From: Serratia nevei
GTDB lineage: Bacteria; Pseudomonadota; Gammaproteobacteria; Enterobacterales; Enterobacteriaceae
Length of the DNA: 64,000 bases
Assembly: GCF_024160145.1 (NCBI RefSeq)
Contig: NZ_JAMYWQ010000010.1
Span: 62,001 to 126,000 of the forward strand
Direction of reading: 5' to 3'
The translations under genes and the position numbers were made by a program. Under the pieces are notes generated by a model. It saw only the letters and a program-made list of their open reading frames with translations, was not told the origin of the DNA and searched no databases. Shown piece by piece: positions 15,573 to 24,612 of this stretch (positions within the stretch are counted from its first letter, which is position 1; each line of letters opens with the position of its first letter).

Positions 15573-16289
15573 TTAACCACCGGCTTTGGTGGCGGCCTGG
15601 TGCGCGTCCAGCATGGCGGCCATCTCTTTTGGCCCCTGATAGCCCGGGATCATCATGCCGTTTTCCAGAATGATCGCCGGCGTGCCCTGAATGCCGAACT
15701 GCACGCCAAGCTCGTAATGCTTGCTGATGTCGGTTTTGCAGGCCGCCGGGGAGATAGCATCGCCCTTCATGGCGGCGTCGAACGCCTTAGCCTTGTCGGC
15801 GGTACACCAGATAGACTTCATGTCCTTCTCAGCCTGAGAAGCCAGCCCCTGACGCGGGAACGCCAGGTAACGCACGGTGATGCCCAGATCGTTGTACTCT
15901 TTCATCTGCTGGTGCAGCTTGTGGCAGTAACCGCAGGTGATGTCGGTGAACACGGTGATCACGTGTTTCTCTTTCGGCGCCTTGTAGACGATCATCTGAT
16001 CTTTCAGCGCGTCCATTTTGCTGCTCAGCAGTTGGTTGGTCACGTTGACCGGCTCTTTGCCGCTGACGTCGAACAGCGGGCCCTGCAGGATGTGCTTGCC
16101 GTCTTCGGAGGCGTACAGCACGCCGCTGTCGGTCAGCACGGTTTTCAGGCCGTTGACCGGCGAAGGCTGCACGTCCGCCTGCTGGATACCCAGGCTGGCG
16201 AGCGCTTTTTTGATCGCCGCGTCATCGGCATGGGCCGCACCGGTCACCGAAGCCACCAGCAGAGAGAGCAGCATTAAACCTTTTTTCAT
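15573..16289 (-). CDS. dsbC: Periplasmic disulfide isomerase DsbC
   Basis: The 238-aa precursor has a signal peptide ending near AHA (residue 21), an N-terminal dimerisation domain (~22-80) and a thioredoxin-fold domain with active site C119-G-Y-C122. The cis-Pro loop is visible at GIQGTPAIIL. It corrects wrong disulfides in the periplasm and is kept reduced by DsbD. The ATG at 16289 gives the standard length; the longer in-frame extension would overlap xerD and destroy the signal peptide. Confidence 0.97.
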   Translation of the reverse strand: MKKGLMLLSLLVASVTGAAHADDAAIKKALASLGIQQADVQPSPVNGLKTVLTDSGVLYASEDGKHILQGPLFDVSGKEPVNVTNQLLSSKMDALKDQMIVYKAPKEKHVITVFTDITCGYCHKLHQQMKEYNDLGITVRYLAFPRQGLASQAEKDMKSIWCTADKAKAFDAAMKGDAISPAACKTDISKHYELGVQFGIQGTPAIILENGMMIPGYQGPKEMAAMLDAHQAATKAGG

Positions 16290-16315
16290 TGTTCCAATCC
16301 TTTCGAACCCGCCGC

Positions 16316-17215
16316 TCAGGCGCGCGGGTGATGCTGTTGATGTAGCTGTTTCAGTCGTTCGGTCGCTACATGAGTATAAATTTGCGTGGTCGAGAGATCG
16401 CTGTGCCCTAACAACATCTGTACGACACGGAGATCGGCCCCATGGTTCAGCAAATGGGTGGCGAACGCGTGCCGCAACACGTGCGGCGACAGACGCTCGC
16501 TGTCGATGCCCGCAAGGATGGCATAGTGTTTGATACGATGCCAGAACGTCTGTCGGGTCATTTGCTGACAGCGGGTGCTGGGAAACAGCACATCCAGCGT
16601 CTGGCCGTTGACCAGCCATGGGCGGCCGTGTTCCAGATAGTTTTCGATCCAGTAGACCGCCTCTTCGCCCAGCGGCACCAGCCGCTCTTTGTTGCCCTTG
16701 CCGATCACCCGTACCACGCCCTGACGCAGGCTGACATCGCTGATGCTCAGCCCCACCAGCTCGGAGACCCGCAGCCCGGTGGCGTACAACACTTCGAGCA
16801 TCGCCTTGTCGCGCAGCTCCAGCGGTTGATCGACGCAGGGCGCCTGCAGCAGCGCATCGACCTGCGCCTCGCTCAGATCCTTCGGCAAACGCTGCGGCAG
16901 CTTGGGGGAAGCCAGCTGCGCGGTGGGATCGTCGGCGCGCAGCTTTTCGCGATACAGATACTGAAACAAACGGCGCATGGCGCTCAGCAAACGCGCGGAG
17001 CTGGTGGCCTTGTAGCCGCCATCCACCCGTTCGGCGAGGAAGGCCTGTAGATCCAGCGCCTGCGCCAGCAGCAAGGCGGTGTTCTGCTGGCCAAGCCAGG
17101 CGGCCAGCGCCTGCAAATCCAGCCGGTAGGAGGCCAGCGTATTTTCCGCCAGATTGCGCTCAAGCCACAGCGCATCCAGGAATTGTTCAATCAGCGCATT
17201 GTCTTGCTGTTGCAC
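16316..17215 (-). CDS. xerD: Site-specific tyrosine recombinase XerD
   Basis: The product is a tyrosine recombinase that with XerC resolves chromosome dimers at dif. The N-terminal SAM-like domain starts LIEQFLDALWLERNLAENT. The catalytic core shows Arg in ATGLRVSELVGL, the H-x-x-R box LSPHVLRHAFATHLL, and the nucleophile Tyr in TTQIYTHV. GTG at 17215 is chosen because AGAGAGG lies 5-6 bp upstream and it gives 299 aa, close to E. coli XerD (298). ATGs at 17236 and 17251 add residues not typical of the family. Confidence 0.95.
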   Translation of the reverse strand: MQQQDNALIEQFLDALWLERNLAENTLASYRLDLQALAAWLGQQNTALLLAQALDLQAFLAERVDGGYKATSSARLLSAMRRLFQYLYREKLRADDPTAQLASPKLPQRLPKDLSEAQVDALLQAPCVDQPLELRDKAMLEVLYATGLRVSELVGLSISDVSLRQGVVRVIGKGNKERLVPLGEEAVYWIENYLEHGRPWLVNGQTLDVLFPSTRCQQMTRQTFWHRIKHYAILAGIDSERLSPHVLRHAFATHLLNHGADLRVVQMLLGHSDLSTTQIYTHVATERLKQLHQQHHPRA

Positions 17216-17321
17216 GCGGTCCTCTCTTTGTTGCATTTCCACCCGCGCCATTATGCCTTAAGCCGGCGCAAATCAGGTATACTCGCTGCAATTCTCTAAA
17301 CAGCAACGTAACGGTTTACAC

Positions 17322-17840
17322 ATGAAGATTGGTCTGTTTTACGGCTCCAGCACCTGCTACACCGAGATGGCGGCGGAAAAAATCCGTGAGATTCTGGGTG
17401 AAGACCTGGTCGACCTGCACAACCTGAAAGACGTCTCGCCCAAGCTGATGGAGGACTATGCCATTCTGATCCTCGGCATCCCGACCTGGGATTTCGGCGA
17501 ACTGCAGGAAGACTGGGAAGCGATCTGGCCGCAGCTGCCGGCGCTGGATCTGAAAGGCAAGATCGTCGCCATGTACGGCATGGGCGATCAGCTCGGTTAC
17601 GGTGAATGGTTCCTCGACGCGCTGGGCATGCTGCACGATCAGATTGCACCGCTGGGCGTGCAGTTCGTCGGCTTCTGGCCGATCGACGGCTTCGAGTTCA
17701 CCAGCCCCAAACCACTGAGCGCCGACGGCAAACATTTCGTCGGCCTGGCGCTCGATGAGGTCAACCAATACGATCTGAGCGAAGAGCGCCTGCAGCAATG
17801 GTGCGAACAGATCCTGTTGGAAATGGAGCCGCTGCTGTAA
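17322..17840 (+). CDS. fldB: Flavodoxin 2
   Basis: This 172-aa flavodoxin has the FMN phosphate loop [12 protein letters not shown], the first FMN-flanking loop with an aromatic ([10 protein letters not shown]) and the second ([13 protein letters not shown]). The length and its place beside xerD, as in E. coli, mark it as FldB and not FldA. It carries single electrons as a low-potential donor in the cytoplasm. It is divergent from xerD and convergent with cptA. Confidence 0.95.
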   Translation: MKIGLFYGSSTCYTEMAAEKIREILGEDLVDLHNLKDVSPKLMEDYAILILGIPTWDFGELQEDWEAIWPQLPALDLKGKIVAMYGMGDQLGYGEWFLDALGMLHDQIAPLGVQFVGFWPIDGFEFTSPKPLSADGKHFVGLALDEVNQYDLSEERLQQWCEQILLEMEPLL

Positions 17841-17901
17841 CGCCGCCCGGCGCTCAGCCCTCTGCCGGCGGCGGAAGCGTTTCCTCGCCGGCCCAGCCGT
17901 C

Positions 17902-18324
17902 TCACTCCGGTTCGCCGTCATCCGCAGGCGGATACAGCAACAGCTGCCGCAGGTGGCGCCACTCCGCTTTGCTCATGCAGTCGGAAGCCAGCCACAGCCG
18001 GCGGCGCTTTTTTCCCTCCATCGGCAGCAGCGTCAGCAGCATGCCGTAACCCGGCATCCACGGTTTTTTCGCCAGCCGCCACTCGCGGCCGTGCCAGCTG
18101 AAGCGCCGGCCTGCCAGCAGCCGCAGCTCGCCCTGCACCGCGGCGATGCGCTTCTGGCTGCGAATGCACTGAAACACCACCAGCGTCAGCAGCACCAGCC
18201 ACAGCGGGCCAAAGCCTTCCGGCCAGGGCGAAATCAGGATCAGCAGGATCAGAACGCCGTGGGTCAACAGGGAAAACAGCTGGGTGCGCCAGGAAATGCG
18301 GATATCACATCGCCACTGGGCCAC
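17902..18324 (-). CDS. cptA: Inner-membrane protein CptA (YgfX)
   Basis: The 140-aa protein has two closely spaced membrane helices (about residues 14-32 and 38-52) followed by a basic cytoplasmic domain with the [14 protein letters not shown] motif of the family. In E. coli YgfX was reported to inhibit FtsZ/MreB assembly and was paired with YgfY as a toxin-antitoxin. In Serratia it was linked to respiration and pigment through SdhE. The start is GTG at 18324, which overlaps the end of sdhE by 20 bases, so the two are translationally coupled. Confidence 0.9.
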   Translation of the reverse strand: MAQWRCDIRISWRTQLFSLLTHGVLILLILISPWPEGFGPLWLVLLTLVVFQCIRSQKRIAAVQGELRLLAGRRFSWHGREWRLAKKPWMPGYGMLLTLLPMEGKKRRRLWLASDCMSKAEWRHLRQLLLYPPADDGEPE

Positions 18325-18571
18325 GGTCTTTATTTCGCGTCTGGATCAGGGTCACCATTCTCTGCAGCTCGCTGTCCTGCGGCGCGCCATGATTCATCAG
18401 CCAGTTGAACAAATCGGGATCGTCGCACTCCAGCAGGCGGATGAACAGCGCCTTGTCCGCGTCATTCAGGCTGTCGTATTCGTATTCGAAGAACGGCATG
18501 ATGGAGATGTCCAGCTCGCGCATGCCACGGCGGCAAGCCCAGTGAATACGTGCTTTGTTGTTAATATCCAT
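18305..18571 (-). CDS. sdhE: FAD assembly factor SdhE
   Basis: This 88-aa helical protein has the conserved RGM(R)ELD stretch ([18 protein letters not shown]) that contacts the flavoprotein, and FNWLMNHG. It helps covalent FAD attachment to SdhA and FrdA; the family was characterised in Serratia. The start at 18571 matches the conserved N-terminus [10 protein letters not shown] second ATG five codons upstream (18586) has the better ribosome site (AGAGGTG), so the real product may be 93 aa. Confidence 0.95.
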   Translation of the reverse strand: MDINNKARIHWACRRGMRELDISIMPFFEYEYDSLNDADKALFIRLLECDDPDLFNWLMNHGAPQDSELQRMVTLIQTRNKDRGPVAM

Positions 18572-18891
18572 GTTGTTATGACTCACCTCTTTTCAGCGCG
18601 GCAGCGCCAGCGCAGGGTTCAAATGACACACTGTATGGCAACGCCGTCGCAATATAATTCCATCAGCCGGGGATCTGTCTGCAAGGGTGCCCAGGCCGCA
18701 AGCCTATAGAGTAACAATTTGACATACACGCCGGGAAGGCGCTTTGCTGCGGAAAACGTAATAAAGCGCAAAATGCCAAAAAAAGCGCACCCCGGCCCCA
18801 CGGCGCGAATAACAGTTTGCAAAGCCCGCCGCCTCTTTTACCATGGGTTCAATACCCTTCAGGTAAGCTAAACGTTGAGCAGGAACTTACT
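18572..18891. other. Divergent intergenic region sdhE / ygfZ
   Basis: This 320-bp region holds the promoters of two divergent genes. I see no convincing gene: the one open frame on the minus strand (18619-18822) has no ribosome site or family resemblance. The segment 18640-18800 is mixed GC with no strong hairpin. Confidence 0.6.
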
Positions 18892-19884
18892 ATGGCGCAT
18901 AACATTCCATTCCCACCCCGTCAGCCCTCCGCTTCCACCCATCTGCCCCTGACGCTGATCTCGCTGGAAGATTGGGCGCTGGTGACGCTGAACGGGCCGG
19001 ACACGGTGAAGTATCTCCAGGGCCAGGTGACGGCAGACATCGACGCGCTGGCGGCCGATCGGCACGTGCTGTGCGCCCACTGCGACGCCAAAGGCAAAAT
19101 GTGGAGCAACCTGCGTCTGTTCCACCGTGGCGAAGGCTTCGCCTATCTGGAACGCCGCAGCGTGTTGGACAGCCAGCTGGCGGAAATCAAAAAATACGCG
19201 GTGTTCTCCAAAGTCACCATCGCCGCCGATAACGATGCGGTATTGCTGGGCGTCGCCGGTTTCCAGGCGCGCGCCGCGTTGGCGGGCCAGTTCGCTGCGC
19301 TGCCGGATGCCGAACACCCGGTGGTGCAGGACGGCGAGACCACGATTCTGCACTTCAATGCGCCGGCGGAACGTTTTCTGCTGGTGACCCGCCCCGCCGT
19401 GGCCGAACCGCTGATCGGCAAACTGCATGACCAGGCGGAACTGAATGACAGCGGCCAGTGGCTGGCGCTGGAGATCGAAGCCGGCTATCCGGTTATCGAC
19501 GCCGCCAACAGCGCGCAGCTGATCCCGCAGGCCACCAACCTGCAGGCGCTGGAAGGCATCAGCTTCAGCAAGGGCTGCTATACCGGCCAGGAGATGGTGG
19601 CGCGCGCCAAATTCCGCGGCGCCAACAAGCGTGCACTCTACTGGCTGGAAGGTAAGGCGGCCCGCGCCCCACAGGCGGCGGAAGATCTGGAGCTGCAGCT
19701 GGGTGAAAACTGGCGCCGCACCGGCACCGTACTGGCGTCGAGCCAACTGGCCGACGGCACGCTGTGGGTACAGGTGGTGATGAACAACGATTTGGACGCC
19801 GACAGCAAGCTGCGGGTGCGCGACGATGCCGCCAGCCAGCTGGCGATCAAACCCTTGCCGTACTCGCTGGCCGAAGAGAAATAA
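18892..19884 (+). CDS. ygfZ: tRNA-modifying protein YgfZ (folate-binding)
   Basis: The 330-aa product is a GcvT-like folate-binding protein with the family signature [12 protein letters not shown] near residue 225. YgfZ supports iron-sulfur enzymes such as MiaB, and so tRNA methylthiolation. Start ATG 18892 is supported by AGGAA about 7 bp upstream; the longer in-frame start at 18817 lies in non-coding-like sequence. The divergent neighbour sdhE is conserved in enterobacteria. A strong bidirectional hairpin follows. Confidence 0.95.
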   Translation: MAHNIPFPPRQPSASTHLPLTLISLEDWALVTLNGPDTVKYLQGQVTADIDALAADRHVLCAHCDAKGKMWSNLRLFHRGEGFAYLERRSVLDSQLAEIKKYAVFSKVTIAADNDAVLLGVAGFQARAALAGQFAALPDAEHPVVQDGETTILHFNAPAERFLLVTRPAVAEPLIGKLHDQAELNDSGQWLALEIEAGYPVIDAANSAQLIPQATNLQALEGISFSKGCYTGQEMVARAKFRGANKRALYWLEGKAARAPQAAEDLELQLGENWRRTGTVLASSQLADGTLWVQVVMNNDLDADSKLRVRDDAASQLAIKPLPYSLAEEK

Positions 19885-19889
19885 TCCAT

Positions 19890-19916
19890 CGGCCGCAGGC
19901 GCCCTGCCTGCGGCCG
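19890..19916. terminator. Bidirectional hairpin between ygfZ and the DUF2165 gene
   Basis: CGGCCGCAGGC (19890-19900) pairs perfectly with GCCTGCGGCCG (19906-19916), lying between two convergent stop codons. Confidence 0.65.
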
Positions 19917-19922
19917 TCTTGG

Positions 19923-20420
19923 TTACTCGTCAAACTCCCCGTCGCGCTGCACCAGGTAGATCAGCACCAGGATGATGGTGACGAAGAAGCGAAACGCGCT
20001 CGGCACGCCGTTCCACTGCTGCGACATCCACATGCCGAACCACTCGCCCCCGATCGACATAAAGCCGACCTGCCAGGTGAGGAAGCCGAGCGTCAGCCCC
20101 GCCACCGCCAGCTTTTTCCGGCCGTTGAAGGCTTTAGCGGGCAGTTTCAGGCCGCCCAGCAAACGCAGGCCGCCGATCCAGCACAGCAGCGCGGTCAGGC
20201 TCTCCAGCGCAATGATGAAAATATAGCCGGCGTGATGCAGCCACGGCGTCTGTATCGAGCGATAGCCGATGGTGGCGTCGGGGAAAAGGGTGTCCATCAT
20301 AAAGACATGGCGCACGAAGGCGAAGTTGGAGCCGTAATCGGTGATGTTGCCGAAGGCGACCAGCGAAGCGAACAAGGCGATAGCGCAGACCAGCAGCGCT
20401 TTGGATAAGCGAACGATCAT
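19923..20420 (-). CDS. DUF2165 family integral membrane protein
   Basis: The 165-aa product has four hydrophobic helices (about residues 5-23, 66-84, 105-124 and 142-158) and the family-typical stretches FGNITDYGSNFAFVRHVFMMDT and YIFIIALESLTA. DUF2165 proteins have no assigned function. E. coli lacks a gene at this position between ygfZ and trhA, so it is a lineage-specific insertion in an otherwise conserved block. Confidence 0.75.
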   Translation of the reverse strand: MIVRLSKALLVCAIALFASLVAFGNITDYGSNFAFVRHVFMMDTLFPDATIGYRSIQTPWLHHAGYIFIIALESLTALLCWIGGLRLLGGLKLPAKAFNGRKKLAVAGLTLGFLTWQVGFMSIGGEWFGMWMSQQWNGVPSAFRFFVTIILVLIYLVQRDGEFDE

Positions 20421-20505
20421 CGTGATGAGTCCTGAACAGGTGAGAGAAAAAGTACGCGGGCTCAGACATGAAATAATGGGCTTGCTGGATACCCGAAAGA
20501 AGCAA

Positions 20506-20534
20506 GCGCCTCTTTTTTAAAATAAAAGAGGCGC
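20506..20534 (-). terminator. Intrinsic terminator of trhA
   Basis: GCGCCTCTTTT (20506-20516) pairs perfectly with AAAAGAGGCGC (20524-20534). The terminal A:T pairs leave T-rich arms, so it can work on either strand; it lies 34 bases after the trhA stop. Confidence 0.75.
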
Positions 20535-20568
20535 CAGTTCAATACGCATTCAGACGTAGCGGCAACGC

Positions 20569-21243
20569 TTAGACGTACAGGTAGATCGCCATGAAATGGC
20601 AGGCGCTGCCGCCGAGCACGAAGGCGTGCCAGATGGCGTGGCCAAAGCGAATGCGCTTGGAGGCGTAGAAAATCACCCCCAGGGTGTAGACCACCCCACC
20701 GATCGCCAGCAGCGTGACACCGCCGGCCTCCAGCCGCGTAACCAGCTGATAAATCACGATCAGCGACAACCAGCCCATCGTCAGGTAGGTCATCAGCGAC
20801 AGGGCTTCAAAACGGTGGGCGAAGGCCAGTTTGAACAGCACGCCCAGCAGCGCCAACCCCCAGATTACCGCCATCAGGCCCTTCGCCAGCGGCGAATCCA
20901 GCCCTACCAGCAAAAACGGGGTGTAAGTCCCGGCAATCAGAAGATAAATGGCGCAGTGGTCAAATTTTTTCAGCCAATGTTTGGCCTTCTGATGCGGGAT
21001 CGCGTGATACAAGGTGGAAGCAAGAAACAGCAGGATCATGCTGCCACCGTACAGGCTGTAACTGGTGATGGCCGTCGCATCGGCGCCGGTATTCACCGCC
21101 TGTACCAGCAGCAACACCAGGCCGACGATACCGAACACCAGCCCGATACCGTGGCTGATGCTGTTGGCGATCTCTTCCGCCCACGGATACGCCGCGGCGA
21201 CAATCTTAGTGTTCCCGGCTTTCACTACGTCCGTTTTCCCCAT
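20569..21243 (-). CDS. trhA: Hemolysin III family (PAQR) protein TrhA (YqfA)
   Basis: The 224-aa product has seven membrane helices and the PAQR/HlyIII metal-site residues: S/H in NSISHGIG, H-x-x-x-H in [15 protein letters not shown], and a C-terminal H-x-x-x-H in [16 protein letters not shown]. Such proteins affect membrane energetics and fluidity. ATG at 21243 follows GAGGGG, so the upstream TTG is not needed. Its position next to ygfZ is conserved with E. coli yqfA. Confidence 0.93.
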   Translation of the reverse strand: MGKTDVVKAGNTKIVAAAYPWAEEIANSISHGIGLVFGIVGLVLLLVQAVNTGADATAITSYSLYGGSMILLFLASTLYHAIPHQKAKHWLKKFDHCAIYLLIAGTYTPFLLVGLDSPLAKGLMAVIWGLALLGVLFKLAFAHRFEALSLMTYLTMGWLSLIVIYQLVTRLEAGGVTLLAIGGVVYTLGVIFYASKRIRFGHAIWHAFVLGGSACHFMAIYLYV

Positions 21244-21426
21244 AACGCGCAACCCCTCAAAATGCCCTGCTTTGTGCGAAATTAACGCAAAGCAGCTTAA
21301 CTGAGAATAATTCCAGTGTACACGTGTACGCTAAAATAAAAATGTGAACGCGTGTAACCATCGAAATCGCCCGCACGGTGGTCTACAATCGTCAGGCTTC
21401 AACCCACCCACCTTGAGGTTTACACC

Positions 21427-22035
21427 ATGTCATCCGCTGTACCCGCGTTAGATTTCGGCTCAATGACCCAGGTCATCCAGTTCCTGATGGAAATCGATAA
21501 GTTGAAAGGCGTGCAACGCCGCACCAAAGTGCTGGGCACCCAGCGCCAGGAAAACTCCGCCGAACACAGTTGGCACTTTGCCATCGCCGCCATGAGCCTG
21601 GCACCCTACGCCGGTGATGACGTAGACATTCAGCGCGTGATCCAGATGGCGCTGCTGCATGACATCGTGGAAATCGACGCCGGCGACGTGCTGGTCTACG
21701 ATCTGGCGGCCCGCGCGGCGATCCACGATCAGGAAGTGGCGGCGGCGCGCCGTCTGTTCGGCATGTTGCCGGAGGCGCAGCGCGAGTATTTCACCGCTTT
21801 ATGGCAGGAATATGAAGATGGCGACAGCGCCGATGCACGCTTCGCCTTGCTGCTTGATCGCACCATGCCGATGCTGATGAACCTGCACAATGAAGGCCAG
21901 AGCTGGGTAGAGAACGGCATCAGCCTGGAGCAGGTGCTGGCGCGCAATGCATCGATTGCCGACGTGCACCCCGAGCTGTGGCACCACATGGAACAACACC
22001 TGCGGGATGCGCAGCGCAAAGGCTGGTTGAAGTAA
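21427..22035 (+). CDS. HD-domain hydrolase, YfbR/HDDC2-like nucleotidase
   Basis: The 202-aa product has an HD-domain metal site: H in ENSAEHSWHFA, the HD pair in ALLHDIVEIDAGD, and a distal Asp in LLLDRTMPML. The closest family is the 5'-deoxynucleotidase YfbR/HDDC2 group, which dephosphorylates deoxynucleoside monophosphates. The function is inferred at family level only. ATG at 21427 is preceded by TTGAGG. It is not present next to trhA in E. coli. A hairpin separates it from the convergent sugar operon. Confidence 0.8.
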   Translation: MSSAVPALDFGSMTQVIQFLMEIDKLKGVQRRTKVLGTQRQENSAEHSWHFAIAAMSLAPYAGDDVDIQRVIQMALLHDIVEIDAGDVLVYDLAARAAIHDQEVAAARRLFGMLPEAQREYFTALWQEYEDGDSADARFALLLDRTMPMLMNLHNEGQSWVENGISLEQVLARNASIADVHPELWHHMEQHLRDAQRKGWLK

Positions 22036-22042
22036 GTGAACC

Positions 22043-22060
22043 GGGCTGCCACGGCAGCCC
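22043..22060. terminator. Hairpin at the convergent end of the sugar operon
   Basis: GGGCTGCC (22043-22050) pairs perfectly with GGCAGCCC (22053-22060). The loop is only 2 bases, so in RNA the end pairs will open. Confidence 0.5.
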
Positions 22061-22067
22061 TTCAACG

Positions 22068-22994
22068 TCAAGCGAACGCCCGCTGGCGTGCCAACGCCTC
22101 GTCATAGCTCGGCATCGACCCCGCCGCCCCGGCGCGCTCCACGCAGACCGCCGCGTAGGCGGCGGCGAAGCGCACCGCATCGGCTAACGGCACCCGATTC
22201 GCCAGCTGCGCCGCCAGGGCGCCGTTAAACGCATCGCCCGCGCCGGTGGTGTCTTTGGGCTGCGCCGGAAACGCCGGGATCAGCTCGCTGTTTTCCCCGT
22301 CCGAGAACAATGCCCCCTGCGTGCCCAAGGTCACGATCAGCAAGCGAATGCCTTTGGCATGCAGCACCTGCGCCGCCTGGCGCGCCGAAGCCACATCCCG
22401 CACCGGCACGCCGCTCAGCAACGTACACTCGGTGGCGTTGGGCGTCAGCATATCGACCTGCGCCAGCAGGCTGTCCGGCACCGGCTGAAACGGCGCCGGG
22501 TTGAGAATGATGAAGGTCTGCGCCTCGCGGGCGATGGCGATCACCTGCTCAATCGCCGGCAGATTGTTCTCCAGCTGGGTCAACAGAATGTCCGCCGCGG
22601 CGATCGCCGGCCGGCACTGGCGCACCTCGTCTTCGCTGACCGTCAGGTTGGCGCCGGGATCGACGGCGATCATGTTCTCCGCCTCCTCGCCGGCAACGTA
22701 GATAAGCGCATTGCCGGTCGGGCAATCGCCGGTCGAGAACAGCGTCACCGCATCGAAACCGGCGGCGGCGAGGTGGCGCCGGGCGAAGGTGCCGAAGTCG
22801 TCGCGCCCCACCTTGCCGATATAATGCACCCTTGCCCCGGCGCGCAGCGCAGCGGTGGCCTGGTTGGCCCCCTTACCGCCCGCGCCCATCATGCTGTTGC
22901 GGGCGATCAGCGATTCGCCGGGCTGCGGAAAGCGCGCCATGCCGGCGACGATATCCAGGTTGAACGAACCGAACACGCAGACTTTGCCTTTCAT
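22068..22994 (-). CDS. Ribokinase-like PfkB sugar kinase
   Basis: The 308-aa PfkB-family kinase has signature 1 (MGAGGKGANQATAA) and the C-terminal anion-hole motif DTTGAGDAFNGAL with the catalytic Asp. It is ribokinase-like (NPAPFQPVPDSLL, LLIVTLGTQGAL). It is the last gene of the DeoR-led operon and overlaps the ROK kinase by 4 bases. In this context it should phosphorylate the imported sugar or an isomer of it. Ribose is not the only candidate, because the operon also carries an allulose-6-phosphate epimerase. Confidence 0.85.
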   Translation of the reverse strand: MKGKVCVFGSFNLDIVAGMARFPQPGESLIARNSMMGAGGKGANQATAALRAGARVHYIGKVGRDDFGTFARRHLAAAGFDAVTLFSTGDCPTGNALIYVAGEEAENMIAVDPGANLTVSEDEVRQCRPAIAAADILLTQLENNLPAIEQVIAIAREAQTFIILNPAPFQPVPDSLLAQVDMLTPNATECTLLSGVPVRDVASARQAAQVLHAKGIRLLIVTLGTQGALFSDGENSELIPAFPAQPKDTTGAGDAFNGALAAQLANRVPLADAVRFAAAYAAVCVERAGAAGSMPSYDEALARQRAFA

Positions 22995-23899
22995 TGCGGG
23001 TACTCCCTGCTCAATTGGAGGTGGCGCCGGGCGGCCAGGCAGGCGCCTTTGCTGCCGGTTTCATCGGTGAGGCGGCTGACGGAGATCGCCAGCCCCTGCG
23101 CCGGCTGCGGCCCGCGCAAATGGCGGCGGATCTCTTGTTCCAGAAGCGGCAACGGGAAACCGCTCATGGCGATCACGCCGCCGCCCAGGATCAGCCGCTC
23201 TGGATCGAGCACGTTCATTTCGATGGCGATGGTCTGCGCCAATCGCTCGACGAAGCGCCGCAGATCCGGATGATCGCCGTGGCGTTCGAACAGCCGTTCG
23301 AACGGCGTTTGTGCCGCGTTGGCGCGCGCCCAGCCGGTCAGCCAGTGGCCGGAGGTCTGGCTCTCGACGCAGCCCCGTTTACCGCACGGGCACTCGCCCT
23401 GATGGCCCGGCCAGGGAATGTGCCCCAGCTCGCCGGCGGCGCCGTGCGCCCCGTGATAAAAGTCGCCGTTCAGCCACAGGCTGTTGCCCATGCCGGTGCC
23501 CAGATACAGCCCCACCGCCACCTGCGGCAGCGCCGGCAGCTGCTGCAAGTCCCACCACAGCAGGTGATTGACGTCTTTATCCATCCGCACCGGCAGCGCC
23601 AGCGCATCGGCCAACAGCGCCGCCACCGGCTGGGCGTCCAGCGCCGGAATGAACGGCAGCGACAGCACCCGCGAGCGATCGCGGCTGAGGATCCCCGGTA
23701 GCCCGAGCATCACCTGCGCCACCTGACGATCCTGGCAATGCCCGGCGATCAGGCGGCCCAACGCCACCAGCGGTTCGGCCTGCTGTGCCCAGTCGGCGGT
23801 CGCTATCTTGCGGTACCCGCTGAACTCGCCGTCATCATCCATCAACAGCAGTCGGGTATTGGTGCCGCCGACGTCTACGCCAAGAAAATGCCGCATCAT
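22991..23899 (-). CDS. alsK: ROK-family sugar kinase, AlsK-like
   Basis: The 302-aa ROK kinase has the ATP phosphate loop LGVDVGGTNTRLLL, catalytic Asp in MDKDVNHLLWWD, and the zinc site in GAAGELGHIP ... CPCGKRGCVE. E. coli AlsK (allose kinase) resembles it in the LYLGTGMGNSLWLNG and HGAAGELGHIP stretches. Two adjacent ATGs (23899, 23896) follow a G-rich ribosome site. It is the middle of three catabolic genes, tightly packed between the epimerase and the ribokinase-like gene. The gene symbol is by resemblance and the substrate is not proven. Confidence 0.72.
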   Translation of the reverse strand: MMRHFLGVDVGGTNTRLLLMDDDGEFSGYRKIATADWAQQAEPLVALGRLIAGHCQDRQVAQVMLGLPGILSRDRSRVLSLPFIPALDAQPVAALLADALALPVRMDKDVNHLLWWDLQQLPALPQVAVGLYLGTGMGNSLWLNGDFYHGAHGAAGELGHIPWPGHQGECPCGKRGCVESQTSGHWLTGWARANAAQTPFERLFERHGDHPDLRRFVERLAQTIAIEMNVLDPERLILGGGVIAMSGFPLPLLEQEIRRHLRGPQPAQGLAISVSRLTDETGSKGACLAARRHLQLSREYPQ

Positions 23900-23909
23900 C
23901 TCCCCCGCC

Positions 23910-24581
23910 TCAGGCCGCCTGCCGCATCTGATCCAGCATTTTTTCCCATGCCGTCTCCAGATCCGGATCGAGGTTGAACAGCCCGGAGCTGCCGACGATC
24001 AAGACTTCCGCGCCGGCGCCCATCAGATCGCGGTAGGTGCGCTGATTGCAGGATCCGTCGATCTCGATCAGATAGCTCAGGTTTTGTTGGCGTTTCAGAT
24101 CGCGCAGCTGGCGGATCTTGTCCAGCATTTCAGGAATGAACGGCTGCCCGGCATAGCCCGGATCGACGGTCATCACCGTGACCTTGTCCAGCAGATGAAG
24201 GTAGTGGCGGATAAATTCCACCGGCGTGGCCGGGTTCAGCACCACCCCCACTTTTTTGCCCAGCCCACGGATCTGGTTGATCACCCGGAACGCATCGCGG
24301 TTGATGGTTTCGGCATGCGGGCAGATAAAGTCCGCGCCGGCGCGGGCGATCGGGTCGATAAAATCGGTCGGGTTCTCCACCATCAGATGCACGTCCAGCA
24401 GCAACGCGGTGTGCGGGCGGATCTGTTCGATAAAGAACGGCGACAGCGTGATGTTTTTCACGTAGTGCCCGTCCATGATGTCGATATGCAGCATATCGGC
24501 GCGGCGGTTCAGCACCGCCAACTGCTGGCGGATATCCATCAGGTTCATGCACATCAGTGAAGGTGAAATCTGGTATTTCAT
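23910..24581 (-). CDS. alsE: D-allulose-6-phosphate 3-epimerase-like enzyme
   Basis: The 223-aa TIM-barrel epimerase belongs to the ribulose-phosphate 3-epimerase family. Catalytic Asp and metal ligands are visible in DMLHIDIMDGHYVKN and VMTVDPGYAGQPF, and the phosphate site in VGSSGLF. It is much closer by eye to E. coli AlsE than to Rpe: shared stretches include ISPSLMCM, TLSPFF and PFIPEMLDK. AlsE converts D-allulose 6-phosphate to fructose 6-phosphate. ATG 24581 has AGGA about 8 bp upstream. It connects the operon to glycolysis. Confidence 0.82.
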   Translation of the reverse strand: MKYQISPSLMCMNLMDIRQQLAVLNRRADMLHIDIMDGHYVKNITLSPFFIEQIRPHTALLLDVHLMVENPTDFIDPIARAGADFICPHAETINRDAFRVINQIRGLGKKVGVVLNPATPVEFIRHYLHLLDKVTVMTVDPGYAGQPFIPEMLDKIRQLRDLKRQQNLSYLIEIDGSCNQRTYRDLMGAGAEVLIVGSSGLFNLDPDLETAWEKMLDQMRQAA

Positions 24582-24612
24582 TAGCGTTATCCTGCGCAAA
24601 AGGGAAAAAGGA

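Noticed and set aside
18619-18822. 67-codon minus-strand frame between sdhE and ygfZ
   Set aside because: No ribosome site or hydrophobic/charged pattern typical of a real small protein; it lies in a divergent promoter region.
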